From assembly GCA_037127315.1 (NCBI GenBank), contig JBBBDQ010001922.1, forward strand, positions 1 through 64,000: a DNA stretch of 64,000 nt, in the 5' to 3' direction. The translations under genes and the position numbers were made by a program. A model generated the notes under the pieces. That model worked only from the letters and a program-made list of their open reading frames with translations. It had not been told where the DNA came from and made no database searches. Positions 9,328-20,295 of this stretch are shown here, one piece after another. Position 1 is the stretch's first letter. Each line of letters begins with the position of its first letter. The DNA is from Ascarosepion bandense (lineage: Eukaryota; Mollusca; Cephalopoda; Sepiida; Sepiidae).

Positions 9328-10129
9328 TTGCCAGTCTGGTTGCTCGAGTAAATTCGTGTAGACGAGCACAAGGGAACTAAGCTCATCGGAGCAGAAGCCG
9401 TGAAAATTGTGGGTTGATACTGATTTTTTTCAGTAACACAAGATCTTTTATACCACTTAACTAATACGAAGCCTCTGTGACAGTTGCCAGTCTGGTTGTT
9501 CGAGTAAATTCGTGTAGACGAGCACAAGGGAACTAAGCTCATCGGAGCAGAAGCCGTGAAAATTGTGGGTTGATACTGATTTTTTTCAGTAACACAAGAT
9601 CTTTTATACCACTTAACTAATACGAAGCCTCTGTGACAGTTGCCAGTCTGGTTGCTCGAGTAAATTCGTGTAGACGAGCACAAGGGAACTAAGCTCATCG
9701 GAGCAGAAGCCGTGAAAATTGTGGGTTGATACTGATTTTTTTCAGTAACACAAGATCTTTTATACCACTTAACTAATACGAAGCCTCTGTGACAGTTGCC
9801 AGTCTGGTTGCCAGTCTGGTTGCTCGAGTAAATTCGTGTAGACGAGCACAAGGGAACTAAGCTCATCGGAGCAGAAGCCGTGAAAATTGTGGGTTGATAC
9901 TGATTTTTTTCAGTAACACAAGATCTTTTATACCACTTAACTAATACGAAGCCTCTGTGACAGTTGCCAGTCTGGTTGCCAGTCTGGTTGCTCGAGTAAA
10001 TTCGTGTAGACGAGCACAAGGGAACTAAGCTCATCGGAGCAGAAGCCGTGAAAATTGTGGGTTGATACTGATTTTTTTCAGTAACACAAGATCTTTTATA
10101 CCACTTAACTAATACGAAGCCTCTGTGAC
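9328..10129. repeat. 156/168-bp minisatellite inside LINE-A, 5 copies
   Basis: TTGCCAGTCTGGTTGCTCGA starts at 9328, 9484, 9640, 9796 and 9964. Three intervals are 156. The fourth and fifth units are 168 because a 12-bp TTGCCAGTCTGG is duplicated. Copies are almost identical, so the array is recent. The unit corresponds to LINE-A coding sequence next to the 3' end (compare 51321-51400). It creates a 354-residue minus-strand open frame that is repetitive and not a gene. Confidence 0.9.
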
Positions 10130-10373
10130 CCAGTTGATAAGTGATCGACCTCTTCAGCCGGTGATTAGAAGCAAGCTTCCTTTTGGAGATGCGCGCATTA
10201 TATATATATATAATTCCGGATGAAGAGGACTCAAGGTTTTTTTTTGTTTTTTTTTTTTTTGAGTGCTCTGGCATTTATTTTATTATAAACAGTGCTCAAT
10301 ATAATGTGTATTATACAGCTTAATATAATTATATAATTATGTATCAATTGTACATTGCGACACGGAAATTTCT

Positions 10374-10395
10374 GTTTCGAGATTCTCATTATCAG
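10374..10395 (-). ncRNA. Hammerhead-like core, degraded
   Basis: Minus strand CTGATAA, T, GAGAATCTC, GAAAC. The GAG/CTC stem and GAAAC fit a hammerhead core, but CUGAUGA has become CUGAUAA. It is likely a PLE leader remnant. Confidence 0.3.
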
Positions 10396-10504
10396 GCAAT
10401 GTTGATGATAGTTGTGCAGATGATTTACATTTAAGTGACAAAAACCTTTGGTTTCCTGTGTATGTATGTGGGTGTTTCTTGTAGCTAATCAGATTCATTT
10501 TGGG

Positions 10505-10506
10505 AT

Positions 10507-10538
<32 letters not shown>

Positions 10539-11910
10539 ATAGATATAATTTTGAATAGGCTTACATGTGAAGTTCTAATTATGATTAAGTCTGTTATGTT
10601 TACTTTGCACTAATTTCTATACAAAAAACCATGATCTTTCCCTAACTACGGATTAAATATCAAGAATGTTTTATAATAAATATTTTACTTTACCATATTT
10701 TTCTGATTGTAAGACGTATTTTCTTCCGATATAATATCCGTCCAAGACCAACTTGCGTTCTATAAATCGAAGGTCAGTGACGTAAGTTCTTTTTTATTTT
10801 TTACATTCTAAATAGTTACCATAAATTTGGTACCTCATCTCGGTCTGTGAGGAATTTGTCATGGTTAGACAGGGTTACATGCCGAAATATGCTATTCGGT
10901 GGATAAAACTGGAGTTAATGGGAAGGTCTACGAAGTACAAGGAACTTTTCTTTCAATTTCTTCTTTCAAAATTTTGTGGAAGCAACCAAAACATCGGAGC
11001 GTCTTATAAGCAGAATTAATATTATATGTAGTCTATAATTTCAGGGTCAACTTTAGTCTACCGTATTCATCCACTTCCCATATAAAACGCGGTCAACATT
11101 TTTAGCTGGAGGAAATAAGGTGTTTAATAAGGTACACGCTTTTCGAATTCTTCGAACTTTTAATGTCCACGTCGTTTAGAGTTGCGCATTTATGGCCTAA
11201 AACAGGTATCTATATTCATGCATTCACCTACCAATTTTTCACCTGTCATCTGCTTCTTTGTCTCGCACCCCTCAGCAACTGTTCCCTTGCCACCCTCGCA
11301 CAATTTCCGACGTTATCTTATTTTTATCTAGACGAGATTTTCACACCCATTCGGATCTCATCAAAGAGATTCGGGTGTTTTTCTCTCTTTCATTCTCAAC
11401 GTCCCTTCCACAGATTAAAACGCAGAAGATCTGTGAGGTATTTTTTAACGTGTCAGACAAGAGAGCAGGTGCTATCAACGTTGCCTCATCTTGAAAAAAA
11501 CGAGTGACAAAAGCGTGAAAACTTTTTGAAAAATTCCTGTAACGTTATATATTCTTTTTCTCAGTCGCACGTAACAAGACAAAATTAATCGTTTGTTTTA
11601 TGTTGATTAAAAAAAAAACTTCAGACACCGAATATCAACAGAATAAAAAGAAATTTAAATAAAAATATCGAAGACCAGGTGAGAAGACCTCTGAAACAAT
11701 TGCCACTACAACAGAAAACAAATCGAAGAATCAGGGAAGATACGGCGCATGCCTGTCTTCCAAATCATTCTCTCGAATTCCTGGTATTCAAAGCCTGACT
11801 ACTAGTGTCGGCACAACTGTGTCAGTAATGGTGCAGACTGAATCTTTCAAGACTTGTTTGCAATGTACATTGGAATAATACGAAATTCCTATAATATTTT
11901 GATTGGGTAT
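10505..11910. other. Mostly unique sequence after a (TA)n tract
   Basis: (TA)n at 10505-10532, then AT-rich DNA. Open frames at 11163-11507 lack any motif I recognise. Part of 10800-10900 resembles 8680-8770. Confidence 0.4.
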
Positions 11911-11913
11911 GTA

Positions 11914-12300
11914 CACTACCGGCCATAATTATTAGGCCACCCCAGCTTTTTTAAAAAGAAATGATGTATTTCATACTATTTTTAGTATTTATTGCCAAAA
12001 GAATAGAGAATAGTTCTTTTGTTATTATTACTTTGCAAAATTTTACAAGACAAGGAAGCAAAGATGAACTTGTCTGAATCACCCTAAATTTTCTTCATTC
12101 TTTCATTGATGAAACTGCAATATAGGTAATCATTAAATATTTATAAATTCATTTGATGCACATGTTATCGTGCAATATTAACAAAAGAACCATTCTATTT
12201 TCATTTACAATTATTCACTTGGCAATAAATACTAAAAAATAGTATGAAACACATCATTTTTTTAAACACTGGGGCGGCCTAATAATATTGGCCGGTAGTG
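11914..12300. mobile_element. Tc1/mariner-type MITE with long inverted repeats
   Basis: Ends are TA-CACTACCGGCCATAATTATT and its complement ...GGCCGGTAGTG-TA, giving a 387-bp element with a TA target duplication. Inverted similarity extends about 130 bp inward (AGTATTTATTGCCAA and TTGGCAATAAATACT). No transposase is encoded. The CACTACCGGCC end is typical of Tc1-like elements. Confidence 0.85.
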
Positions 12301-12348
<48 letters not shown>

Positions 12349-12383
12349 GCAAATCTTGAGGGTGCGATGTGTAAATTGTCGTT

Positions 12384-12538
12384 ATTTGCCTTGTAAAATT
12401 TTGCAAAGTAATATTAGCAAAAGAACCATCCTATTTTCATTTACAATTATTCACTTGGCAATAAATACTAAAAAATAGTATGAAATACATCATTTTCTTT
12501 TAAACAGTGGGGTGGCCTAATAATTATGGCCGGTAGTG
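12384..12538. mobile_element. Half of a second copy of the same MITE
   Basis: Same right half, ending GGCCGGTAGTG-TA. The left half is missing and is replaced by (TA)n and a GGTGCGATGTGTAAATTGTC motif. Confidence 0.75.
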
Positions 12539-12540
12539 TA

Positions 12541-13606
12541 CGTATCCAAACATAGGTACTTATGCGAAGAAATTTTTTTGTATCAAAATATTTGGTTAAA
12601 TCTATACGTGATGATCCAGTAAAATTAATTAATAATATTTTAAATTTATAGACGAGTACTGTTATTACAATGTAAATTTTTTTAATCTATACAACACAAA
12701 GGTGATAATGCTTCTAAAACAAAGTGGTTACTGGGGGGGGGGGGAAGAGAATGAGAAGACTTTAATAAGGAGAAAGGACAATAAAATAACAGGTTTCAAG
12801 AATATCTTTTAAACTACAAGGGTGAGTAAAAAATTAGTGAGTCTGCTTTATTATATACAGTCTGTAAATGGATAATCGAGCCCCTGAATCCAAAACGAAA
12901 GGTACCTCTGGTTTAGCTTAGAAAAGAGCCATGATAATTTTGAAGAAATAATTTTGAATTTACTCCATGAAACTTCAAAACGTCACTAACTCTGATTCAG
13001 GCTATAAGACCAATGACGGCCTAAAGACGAATTTGGGCCGAAACTCGATCTTGGGCCGAAATTGAGTTCTTCAAATCACAAAGCCCTTGGGACTTTAATT
13101 GAGTTTTCTTCAAATCCCAAACGCTGCAGAACTTCTAAACCTCACGTCACAACTCTGGTTCTTTGGCATCTTGAAGAAATAAAATCGTTTTCCTGAATTC
13201 GAAAATTTTGAAGATAAACTGAATTTAAAACAACAATTTCTATATTCGCAAAGTTTTTGCCTTACTTTAAACATAGTATAATATTTTTTTAAAATTTAAA
13301 TCGCTAATTTATTTCAGGTATTTTAAAACCTGAATTTTTAATTTTTTCCTTCACATTTGGACACAAATACTAATTTAAGCACCAATCCCGGGCCAGCCTG
13401 TTTCAAAAAATTTAAAATATGTTTATGTTGAGCAAGTGTGGGCCGAGCTAGAGAACGGACAGACGGGCAGACAGAATTTGCCGTTTATTTATTCAGATAG
13501 AAAAAATAAAGGAGAATAAAACATCGTACACCAAGATACGTAGATGCCACCATTACTTTACATAGTAATGTAATAGTCCATTATAGCGGAATAGGCGCGG
13601 GCGTCC

Positions 13607-13610
<4 letters not shown>
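12541..13610. other. Unique AT-rich sequence
   Basis: No gene recognised. A poly-G run lies near 12730. A short GGGCCGAA-type repetition at about 13036-13056 is the only local pattern. Confidence 0.4.
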
Positions 13611-13650
<40 letters not shown>

Positions 13651-13654
<4 letters not shown>

Positions 13655-14172
13655 GCGGCCATAATATAAGGAACGGAAACAAAAAAGACATAAATATGTG
13701 TAATGCAAAAATATTATACAAAGTTATAGAAAATTTAAATAACAGTTTTTTTTAAAATAAAGATTAAATGGAACAAAGGAAATAAGCAACTGGACAAAAT
13801 TACAGAACAATCTGGTTAATACTTGATTGTGAACAAAATGTCAATAAAATTTAATATTTGGTAAACATCCCCTTATTTTCAATGACTTCTCTGCATCATC
13901 GACCACATGATCTTGCAAAATCAGCAGTAATTCTCTCCCATAGGTGATCTTGTTTTTTCGGGTTTCTTTTCTGAGCCCTTTCTCCAATTATCTCCCAAAC
14001 ATGTTCTATTGGAATCAGGTCGGGGCTCTGGGCTGGCCATTTCATTAGGGTGATTCCTTCTTCTTCAAATAAAGCCATAACCTTCTGAGCCTTCATTGCT
14101 AATCATGCATTACATTTTAAGTAATACACATATTTAAGTCTTTGTTGTTTTTGTTCCTTATATCATGGCCAC

Positions 14173-14176
<4 letters not shown>
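13651..14176. mobile_element. Tc1-like transposon, internally deleted
   Basis: The inverted ends AGTAGCGGCCATAATATAAG and TTATATCATGGCCACTACT, followed by further matching bases (GGAAC, AAAGAC, AAATATGTGT), bound a 526-bp element. (TA)n tracts lie on both outer sides, so the TA target duplication is hidden in the microsatellite. A full Tc1 element is about 1.3-1.7 kb, so most of the transposase is lost. Confidence 0.85.
13851..14096 (-). pseudogene. Tc1-like transposase C-terminus
   Basis: The minus strand encodes the last part of a DDE transposase. WPAQSPDLIPIEHVWE holds the third catalytic acid of the DD34E type, in the usual 'WPxQSPDLNPIExxW' context with N changed to I. An in-frame TGA follows RSCGR, after which CREVIENKGMFTKY reaches the natural stop, matching the family's usual C-terminus. 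The first two catalytic Asp regions and the DNA-binding domain are absent, so it cannot be active. Confidence 0.85.
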
Positions 14177-14212
<36 letters not shown>

Positions 14213-14213
<1 letters not shown>

Positions 14214-14452
14214 ATCTCGTAGACTTACATGTCACCTTTCTGATCAGAGTACAATTAAACAACATTTCTCAGAAAAACATAAACATGTAGGCAATATCAG
14301 ACAGATTTTAGTTAGCAATACAATAATCCTTACTCATACACACAGTCAAAAGAACCTTCAGATATTGGAGGCCATCTACATTAACTCCAAACAACCAACA
14401 CTTAATAAAATCACGTTTAAATCTGGTCATAACACATTACATTCCATTTAAA
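14213..14452 (+). pseudogene. PLE C-terminus (GIY-YIG endonuclease end)
   Basis: An open frame beginning right after (TA)n reads SDQSTIKQHFSEKHKHV, then NLQILEAIYINSKQPTLNK, and ends at TAA (14450-14452). The layout of a polar 'IKQHF..KH' block followed by 'LEA.YI....P.LN' is that of the C-terminal end of the GIY-YIG endonuclease domain of Penelope-like retroelements. The GIY-YIG motifs and the reverse transcriptase are missing, cut off at the microsatellite. Confidence 0.65.
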
Positions 14453-14637
14453 TATATGGTTCTGTTGTCATTTCGCGCTATCACGCGGTGTGACGTCATA
14501 GAACCGCATTGCAAATTTGCGAACTGCGTTTGTTATTTTTGGTAACTATTGCCGTTGCCTAGCGGAGTTTTATGTCAACACAAAATAAAATCGTCGCTGA
14601 TGGTGGATGTTATTGTGTTACCGTCTTAATAACCTCT
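14453..14637 (+). mobile_element. PLE pLTR-like segment
   Basis: Sequence between the endonuclease stop and the hammerhead-like core, shared with the foldback at 3776-4510: TCATTTCGCGCTATC, GTGTGACGTCAT, TTTGGTAACTATTGCCGTT, TGATGGTGGAT. It includes a CRE-like TGACGTCA. In PLEs such segments lie between tandem units and hold the promoter and ribozyme. Confidence 0.6.
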
Positions 14638-14665
14638 CTGAAGATGGCTCATGTGAGCCGAACGC
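14638..14665 (+). ncRNA. Hammerhead-like core in PLE leader
   Basis: CTGAAGA, T, the hairpin GGCTCATGTGAGCC, then GAACGC. The GAAA box is mutated to GAAC, so this copy should be inactive if the family is a ribozyme. Confidence 0.4.
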
Positions 14666-14679
14666 TTAGAACCAGCATA

Positions 14680-14841
14680 ATAAAAAAATTATCCAAATGT
14701 TGGAGAATTTTTGTCTTTATTTTCACCTGAAATTAAAGCCAAAATACGACCTTTAGAACGGCTCATGATTAAACATAATAGACATTCATTGTCTCTTATA
14801 TTTAACAGTATATATTTAGAAAATTATCTGCTGCCTTGATA

Positions 14842-14845
<4 letters not shown>
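14680..14845 (+). pseudogene. PLE N-terminal start, truncated at (TA)n
   Basis: The frame parallels the 4138-4510 copy: NVGEFLSLFSPEIKAK, LMIKHNRHSLSLIFN, YLENYLLP, then a stop and (TA)n. Similar to the other copies at the residue level but with a stop replacing R of LLPRYT. With 14213-14637 it gives the order C-terminus, pLTR, N-terminus. Confidence 0.55.
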
Positions 14846-14877
<32 letters not shown>

Positions 14878-15500
14878 CTGACGTGGTCATCACGTTTTAA
14901 CTTCTTTCTCTTTTTATATTTTACTATTTCTGCTTCATTCTTTGTTCGCTTTCAACTCCTTCTTTCTTTTTTGTCACCTGTGAATTCTCTTCACAGAATC
15001 CTAAGTCCACTTTCAGACAAATGATCACGCTAGACAATTATTACTATTTTTCCCTTCTCAACCCCAGTATTCCTCAACGTCTTCACTGTGTCCTTCCACG
15101 GCATCACCGTTCGTATTTCCACGGGCTAAGTGTCTTCCTGTGTACTTAAGCTGTTAAAAACACGAATCCTTTCATTACTGCTAACGTAACTTCATCAAAA
15201 GCTAGATCCAGAGCTTTTGAGTCTCCAGCGCGAGCAAGTGACATATCCAAGCGGAAGTTTATCTCCCTCTCATCTCCCTTGGACCGTTCGACCGCTTCTA
15301 ACCAGACTGTTTTCAAGAGGCTTTTGTTCGTTGAGGACTTTTTATTTCGGCTTGAGAAGGCAATGATATCTCTTCGGACATTTTTTTCCCTTCCCCTTTA
15401 GTTATTAATTAGACATCTTTAAAAGAGTCCTGCATTAGCCGAGCTGATATTTGAAACTCGTTTTGAATCGAATTGAAGATTCGTTAACTTAGCTGCTTTT
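14846..15500. other. Unique sequence after (TA)n
   Basis: (TA)n at 14846-14875, then C+T-leaning unique DNA. Nothing recognised. Confidence 0.4.
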
Positions 15501-16440
15501 TTCTTTTTTTTTTTTTTAAACTATTTGGATCAATTTTTTTTTTTTTTTTTTCATTATTTGATTTTCTCTTTTCTTTATTTCTGGCTTAGTTTCTGGTTTT
15601 CTTTCTTGTTTCTTTCTACCTTGATTTTTTTTACATTCTGTCAGTTGTTTCTTTGTTTCTTGCCTTTATGGATGATTCTAGATTCTTTCAAATTCCCTGT
15701 CTTGTATTTTCTTTCTTGGTTTCCTTCTTTCCATTTGGTTGTCTCTCATGTTTCTGAATCGATTTATATTTATTTTACGGTTGTTACGATATGTTAGCTA
15801 CTTAAAACTTTTTTTATCTATTTCTCTTTAATTATTATTCTTTCTTTTATTTTACTCTTTTTACCTCTTTGAGTTTATTTTTTATATTTCATTACTCTTT
15901 TTTATCTTCCTTTTTCTTTCTTTTCTTATGTTTGTTTCTTTCTTTCATCTCTCTTTCTCTTTAATTTTCTTTCTATTCTGTACTTTCTTTTTTTTTCTCT
16001 CTCTCTAAGTTTCATTCTTTTTCTATTCTCTATTTTCTTTCTTTTGTTTCATTTCTCTATTTTTTCTTTTTTCGATTTTTATTTATTTACTCTTTTTTTC
16101 TTTAGGTTTCTGTCTTGTTTTCACTTTTCTGTATTTTCTATCGTCGTTTTATTTTCTCTTCTTTTAATTCATTTTTTATTTTATGTATTTTCTTTCCTTT
16201 TTTTAATCTAAGTTTTATTCTCTTTTTTTTCTTTCAATTTTCTTTCTTTATCACTTCTCTGTTTTTCCTTTCATTCTTTTCCCTTTTTCTTTCACTTCTT
16301 ATCTTTTCTCCCATTTTGATTTATTCTTCCCCCCTTCCAATTATTGTTTCTTTTCTTCTTTCGCGTTTCCTTCATTTTTCATTCTTTCCTTCCTTTTTCC
16401 CTATTTTCTCCTTCCGTCCTTTGCTTTTATTTGTGTCTCT
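15500..16440 (+). repeat. Long low-complexity polypyrimidine tract
   Basis: About 0.9 kb in which the plus strand is almost entirely T with scattered C (TTTCTTTCTTT, TCTTTTTTC types) and few purines. Apparent open frames rich in Phe, Leu and Ser (15525-15797, 16115-16537) are composition artefacts. Confidence 0.8.
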
Positions 16441-17185
16441 ATTTCAAGTTCAGTTTCATGTTGGCATCATATTCCTCAATGAAAACAGTTCCTGGTTTTT
16501 CACTAATATTGCAAGGATTCCCAGAATTTCTAGCTGAATTGTCACCAGCATGGAAGGACCAGTGCTTTGTGCTGTGTGTCTTATATTCTCTGTATTCTTG
16601 GAAGACTTATTCTGCCAAAGCTTTCGCGTTGCTATCAACTAGCACGCACAGGATTCGTAACAACTTTTAACATTCTTAATGGACTGAAATAGGCTTTTTA
16701 AAAATCTGACACCTTATTTCGATTCGGTCTTTAGAAATACCTTCCTCTTTGCATTACTGATTGTTAAAAGACTTTCACAATCGTCCACTTGCAATCAGGC
16801 TGCTGTTTCGTTTTGCGAATCTTTTTATTATTTATTTATTTATTTATTGTTCTTTGTACTGCGTATACTCGTTAATTTATATTAATGGATACCACGCCTA
16901 GATTTCTCCATACCTTCGTTTCCGGATTCGTGAAAAGCCATCTTACGCGACAAGACCAGTTCAGTTAAAAAGAAGAACGCGTCTCTTCAATTCTGATCGT
17001 GTATCGAATTACTTCTTCGAAAAACATTGACGTATCGCTGTTAACATTGTTAAAAGATTTTAGCTCAGATTCTTTTTGCAACGAAAAATATTCCAGATGA
17101 ACATGTCAGCGTTTGTCCACGTAGATTAAAATAGAAGAAATCAATATAATTGAACGAAAATTTCATACACTTACATATTTTATTA
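16441..17185. other. Unique sequence, nothing recognised
   Basis: No gene or repeat identified. A short TTTA repeat lies near 16830. Confidence 0.4.
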
Positions 17186-17690
17186 ATCATTTTACCCCAA
17201 GAAAGGTAATAAAGCCACAAAGATGCAAGCGGTTACTATGTGTTGAAGAATATGAGAGAGAAAAAAAATCACTATTAAGGAGAGAGAACAATAAAAGAAC
17301 AGGAATTAAGACAGAAGATAACGATTGATGCTACATTTAAGTTTTTGAAGATCACAGTCGGACGTGAAGAAGGAAGTCGAAAAAGAGTTCCACAAGCGAG
17401 AGAAGAAACTGTTAGCATAGAACTTGCGATAATATGAAGTGAAGAAAACATTATTGAGAAGAGAGAAGAATAAAAGAACACGAATTAAGAAGACGAAAGA
17501 TAATGATTGGCGTTGATCTTAAATTTTTGCAGGTAAAAGTTGACTGGGAAGCAAGAAGCAAGAAGCCGGAAGGGGGTTTTACAATTGAGAAGTGTGATAG
17601 AAGAAACTGTTAACATAGAAATTACGGTTATAATTGGCCATTTCAACTGTAGAAGGATGAGATCCTGCCGCCAGTCTACTACTGCATTTT
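17186..17690 (-). mobile_element. LINE-A 3' fragments, strongly decayed
   Basis: TTTACCCCAAGAAAGG and the AGAAGAAACTGTTAGCATAG coding remnant identify LINE-A on the minus strand. The remnant appears twice (about 17270-17430 and 17450-17680), so there is an internal duplication or two insertions. It is more diverged than the other copies. Confidence 0.6.
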
Positions 17691-18330
17691 TATTTTTATA
17701 ATCGTGTCGCCCCAAGCAAGGCATTTTACAGCCACTGTTGTTCAGGAGGTTACATAGGAGAAAAGTTGAGGAGTGAGAGGTTGCAGGGGTGTCAGGAAGA
17801 GAGTAGGAGAGGGAAGAGATTACTGATGAGAGTGAGGTGGACGAGGAAGAATGCTATGAGGAGTGAGAGGTTGCAGTCGTGTCAAAAAGAGAGTAGGAGA
17901 GGGAAGAGAATACTGATGAGAGTGAGGTGGACGAGGAGGAATGTTATGAGGAGTGAGAGGTTGCAAGGGATGTCAGGAAGAGAGTATGAGAAGGAAGAGA
18001 ATACTGATGAGAGTGGGGTGGATGTAGAAAAGCATGAGAGAGAGGATGTAAGTTAGTGAGACAGGAGATGACTATTGACCTTTCATTTAGATTTATAAAG
18101 TTTGGATAACAAAAAGGAAAGTTCCTGAGAACAATTGTCAGGAAAGTATTTATAGAAAAGACCCAGGGAAGCTACATTACGGCGATAGGAATGACATTAA
18201 AGGTGAAATATCAAGTCAGACGGAAAGTATTCAAATTCTTCTTTGGGTTTTATCAAGAATCTCTAAATATATATGAGGAGTTCTAGACCAAGTGTGGCAG
18301 CATTATTCAAAGCAAGGACAAATGGTAAAC
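17691..18330 (-). mobile_element. LINE-A 3' fragment with 90-bp tandem array
   Basis: The terminal block CGCCCCAAGCAAGGCATTTT lies at the left. GAGGAGTGAGAGGTTGCA starts at 17768, 17858 and 17948, three units of exactly 90 bp to about 18037. Because 90 is divisible by three, a 96-residue repetitive open frame appears (17766-18056); it is an artefact. The right part (to about 18330) resembles the decayed reverse transcriptase region seen at 51556-52320. Confidence 0.75.
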
Positions 18331-18701
18331 ATGAATATTTAAGATACATTATGACGGAAAATATTCTAGCACAATACAGGAACCAGACATAGCAAGCGAT
18401 TACAATCTTTCCACTTCATGTCAGCGAAAAACTTCAGTCCAAGTAGGCGAAATGAATCGCTCTCCTGGGGGTTAGCATCATCCATGCTGATGCGTGGTAA
18501 AAAGGTTCTCTCAGATGATTATATATATATATATATCAAAATGAATAAAGAATGAAGAAAATATTAACAACGTTCAAAACATTAATCTAAAACAGTGCTC
18601 AATATAGAAATAGAGCTATGAATATTTATGATAAACTATAGTTTATAACATGTACAAATTATAATTTATTACAACAGTGTACATTTTCTTTCGATATACA
18701 T

Positions 18702-18759
<58 letters not shown>

Positions 18760-19140
18760 CTGATTAAATTTGTAGAAGACAATATTAACTGAATTTGGAT
18801 CTGAAATAGTGTATGATGATCGTTTTATATAATTACTGGAGATGCTTCGGGTTAAGTGCATTGACAATTAGTTTGAATTATTATATATAACGTAAAGTGA
18901 AATGTTTGTTACGCCCTTTGTTGTGTTTTTCTTGGTATCGAATAATGCTGATGTTCTTTGGGAACATGTATTGGAAATGAACGTAGTTATAATCGTGTAA
19001 GAGATTATCGCTTCAGGAGGCTAAAATGGCCTAATAAAACAGGACTCATAATTTCGGTGTAGTGCAGTAAATTTCTGTTAATTTGGACACAACAAAGGGA
19101 ATTTATCGGTGCCGGTATAATATGTGACTTATCTCTTTAA
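18331..19140. other. Unique AT-rich DNA with (TA)n
   Basis: (TA)n at 18519 and 18711-18756. A short AACAGTGCTCAATATA string is shared with 10289. No gene recognised. Confidence 0.4.
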
Positions 19141-20295
19141 TTCGTAGGCCACATACTATAAAATGACAGAATTTCGTTGTCACATTCAAAAGGCTGTCCA
19201 TATACTATACCAGTGACAGAATTCCGTAGGCCACATTCGAAAGACAGGCCACATACTATACCAGTAACAGAATTTCGTAGGCCACATATACCAATGACAG
19301 AATATCGTTGGCCACATTCAAAAGACTGTCCATATACTATACCAGTGACAGAATTTCGTCTGCCACATACTATACCAGTAACAGAAGTTTGTAGACCATA
19401 TTCAAAAGCCTGTCCACATACTATACAAATGACAGAATTTCGTTGTCACATTCAAAAGGCTGTCCATATACTATACAAGTGACAGAATTTCATAGGCCAC
19501 ATTCAAAAGACAGGCCACATACTATACCAGTGAGAAAATGTCGTTGGTCACATTCAAAAGCATGCCACATACTATACCAGTGACAGAAATTCGTAGGCCA
19601 TATACTATACCAATGACAAAATTTCGTTGGGCACATTCAAAAGGCTGCTCATATACTATACCAGTGACAGAATTTCATAGGCCACATTCAAAAGACAGGC
19701 CACATACTATACCAGTGAGAAAATGTCGTTGGTCACATTTAAAAGGCAGGCCACATACTATACCAGTGACAGAAATTCGTAAGTCACATACTATACCTGT
19801 GACAGAATTTCGTAGGCCACATTCGAAAGGCAGGCCACATACTATACCAGTGACAGAATTCTGTAGGCCACATTCAAAATGCAGGCCACATATTATACCA
19901 GTGAGAAAATGTCGTTGATCACATTCAAAAGGCAGGACACATACTATATCAGTGACTGAATTTTGTAGGCCACATTCAAAAGGCAGGCCACATACTAGTG
20001 ACAGAATTTTGTAGGCCACATTCAAAAGGCAGGCCACATACTAGTGACAGAATTCCATAGGCCACATTCAAAAGGCAGGCCACATACTAGTGACAGAATT
20101 CCATAGGCCACATTCAAAAGGCAGGCCACATACTAGTGACAGAATTCCATAGGCCACATTCAAAAGGCAGGCCACATACTAGTGACAGAATTCCATAGGC
20201 CACATTCAAAAGGCAGGCCACATACTAGTGACAGAATTCCATAGGCCACATTCAAAAGGCAGGCCACATACTAGTGACAGAATTCCATAGGCCAT
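19141..20295. repeat. 51-bp satellite passing into a homogenised 46-bp form
   Basis: The unit is GCCACATTCAAAAGGCAGGC followed by CACATACTATACCAGTGACA and GAATTTCGTAG. The left two thirds is a diverged array of about 51-bp units with substitutions and shorter units. From about 19991 the unit loses five bases (CATACTAtaccaGTG becomes CATACTAGTG) and repeats at exactly 46 bp: 19991, 20037, 20083, 20129, 20175, 20221, 20267. The last five are virtually identical. Open frames through it on both strands are artefacts. Confidence 0.9.

Noticed and set aside
9210..10274. 354-residue minus-strand open frame, the longest in the window
   Set aside because: It reads the 156-bp minisatellite five times; because 156 and 168 are multiples of three the frame stays open. 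The peptide repeats with no domain, and the source is LINE-A sequence read out of its own frame.
15525..16670. Phe/Leu-rich frames resembling membrane proteins
   Set aside because: Simple result of T-rich codons in the polypyrimidine tract; no start or domain evidence.
17766..18056. Arg/Glu-rich repetitive 96-residue frame
   Set aside because: It is the 90-bp tandem array of the LINE-A 3' untranslated region.
19177..20037. Three open frames with regular peptide repeats (HTIPVTEFRRPHSK type)
   Set aside because: They are products of the 51-bp satellite (17 codons), are open on both strands, and have no start or splice context.
19141..20295. CRISPR-like regular repeats
   Set aside because: Units are contiguous with no unique spacers, and the genome is clearly eukaryotic.
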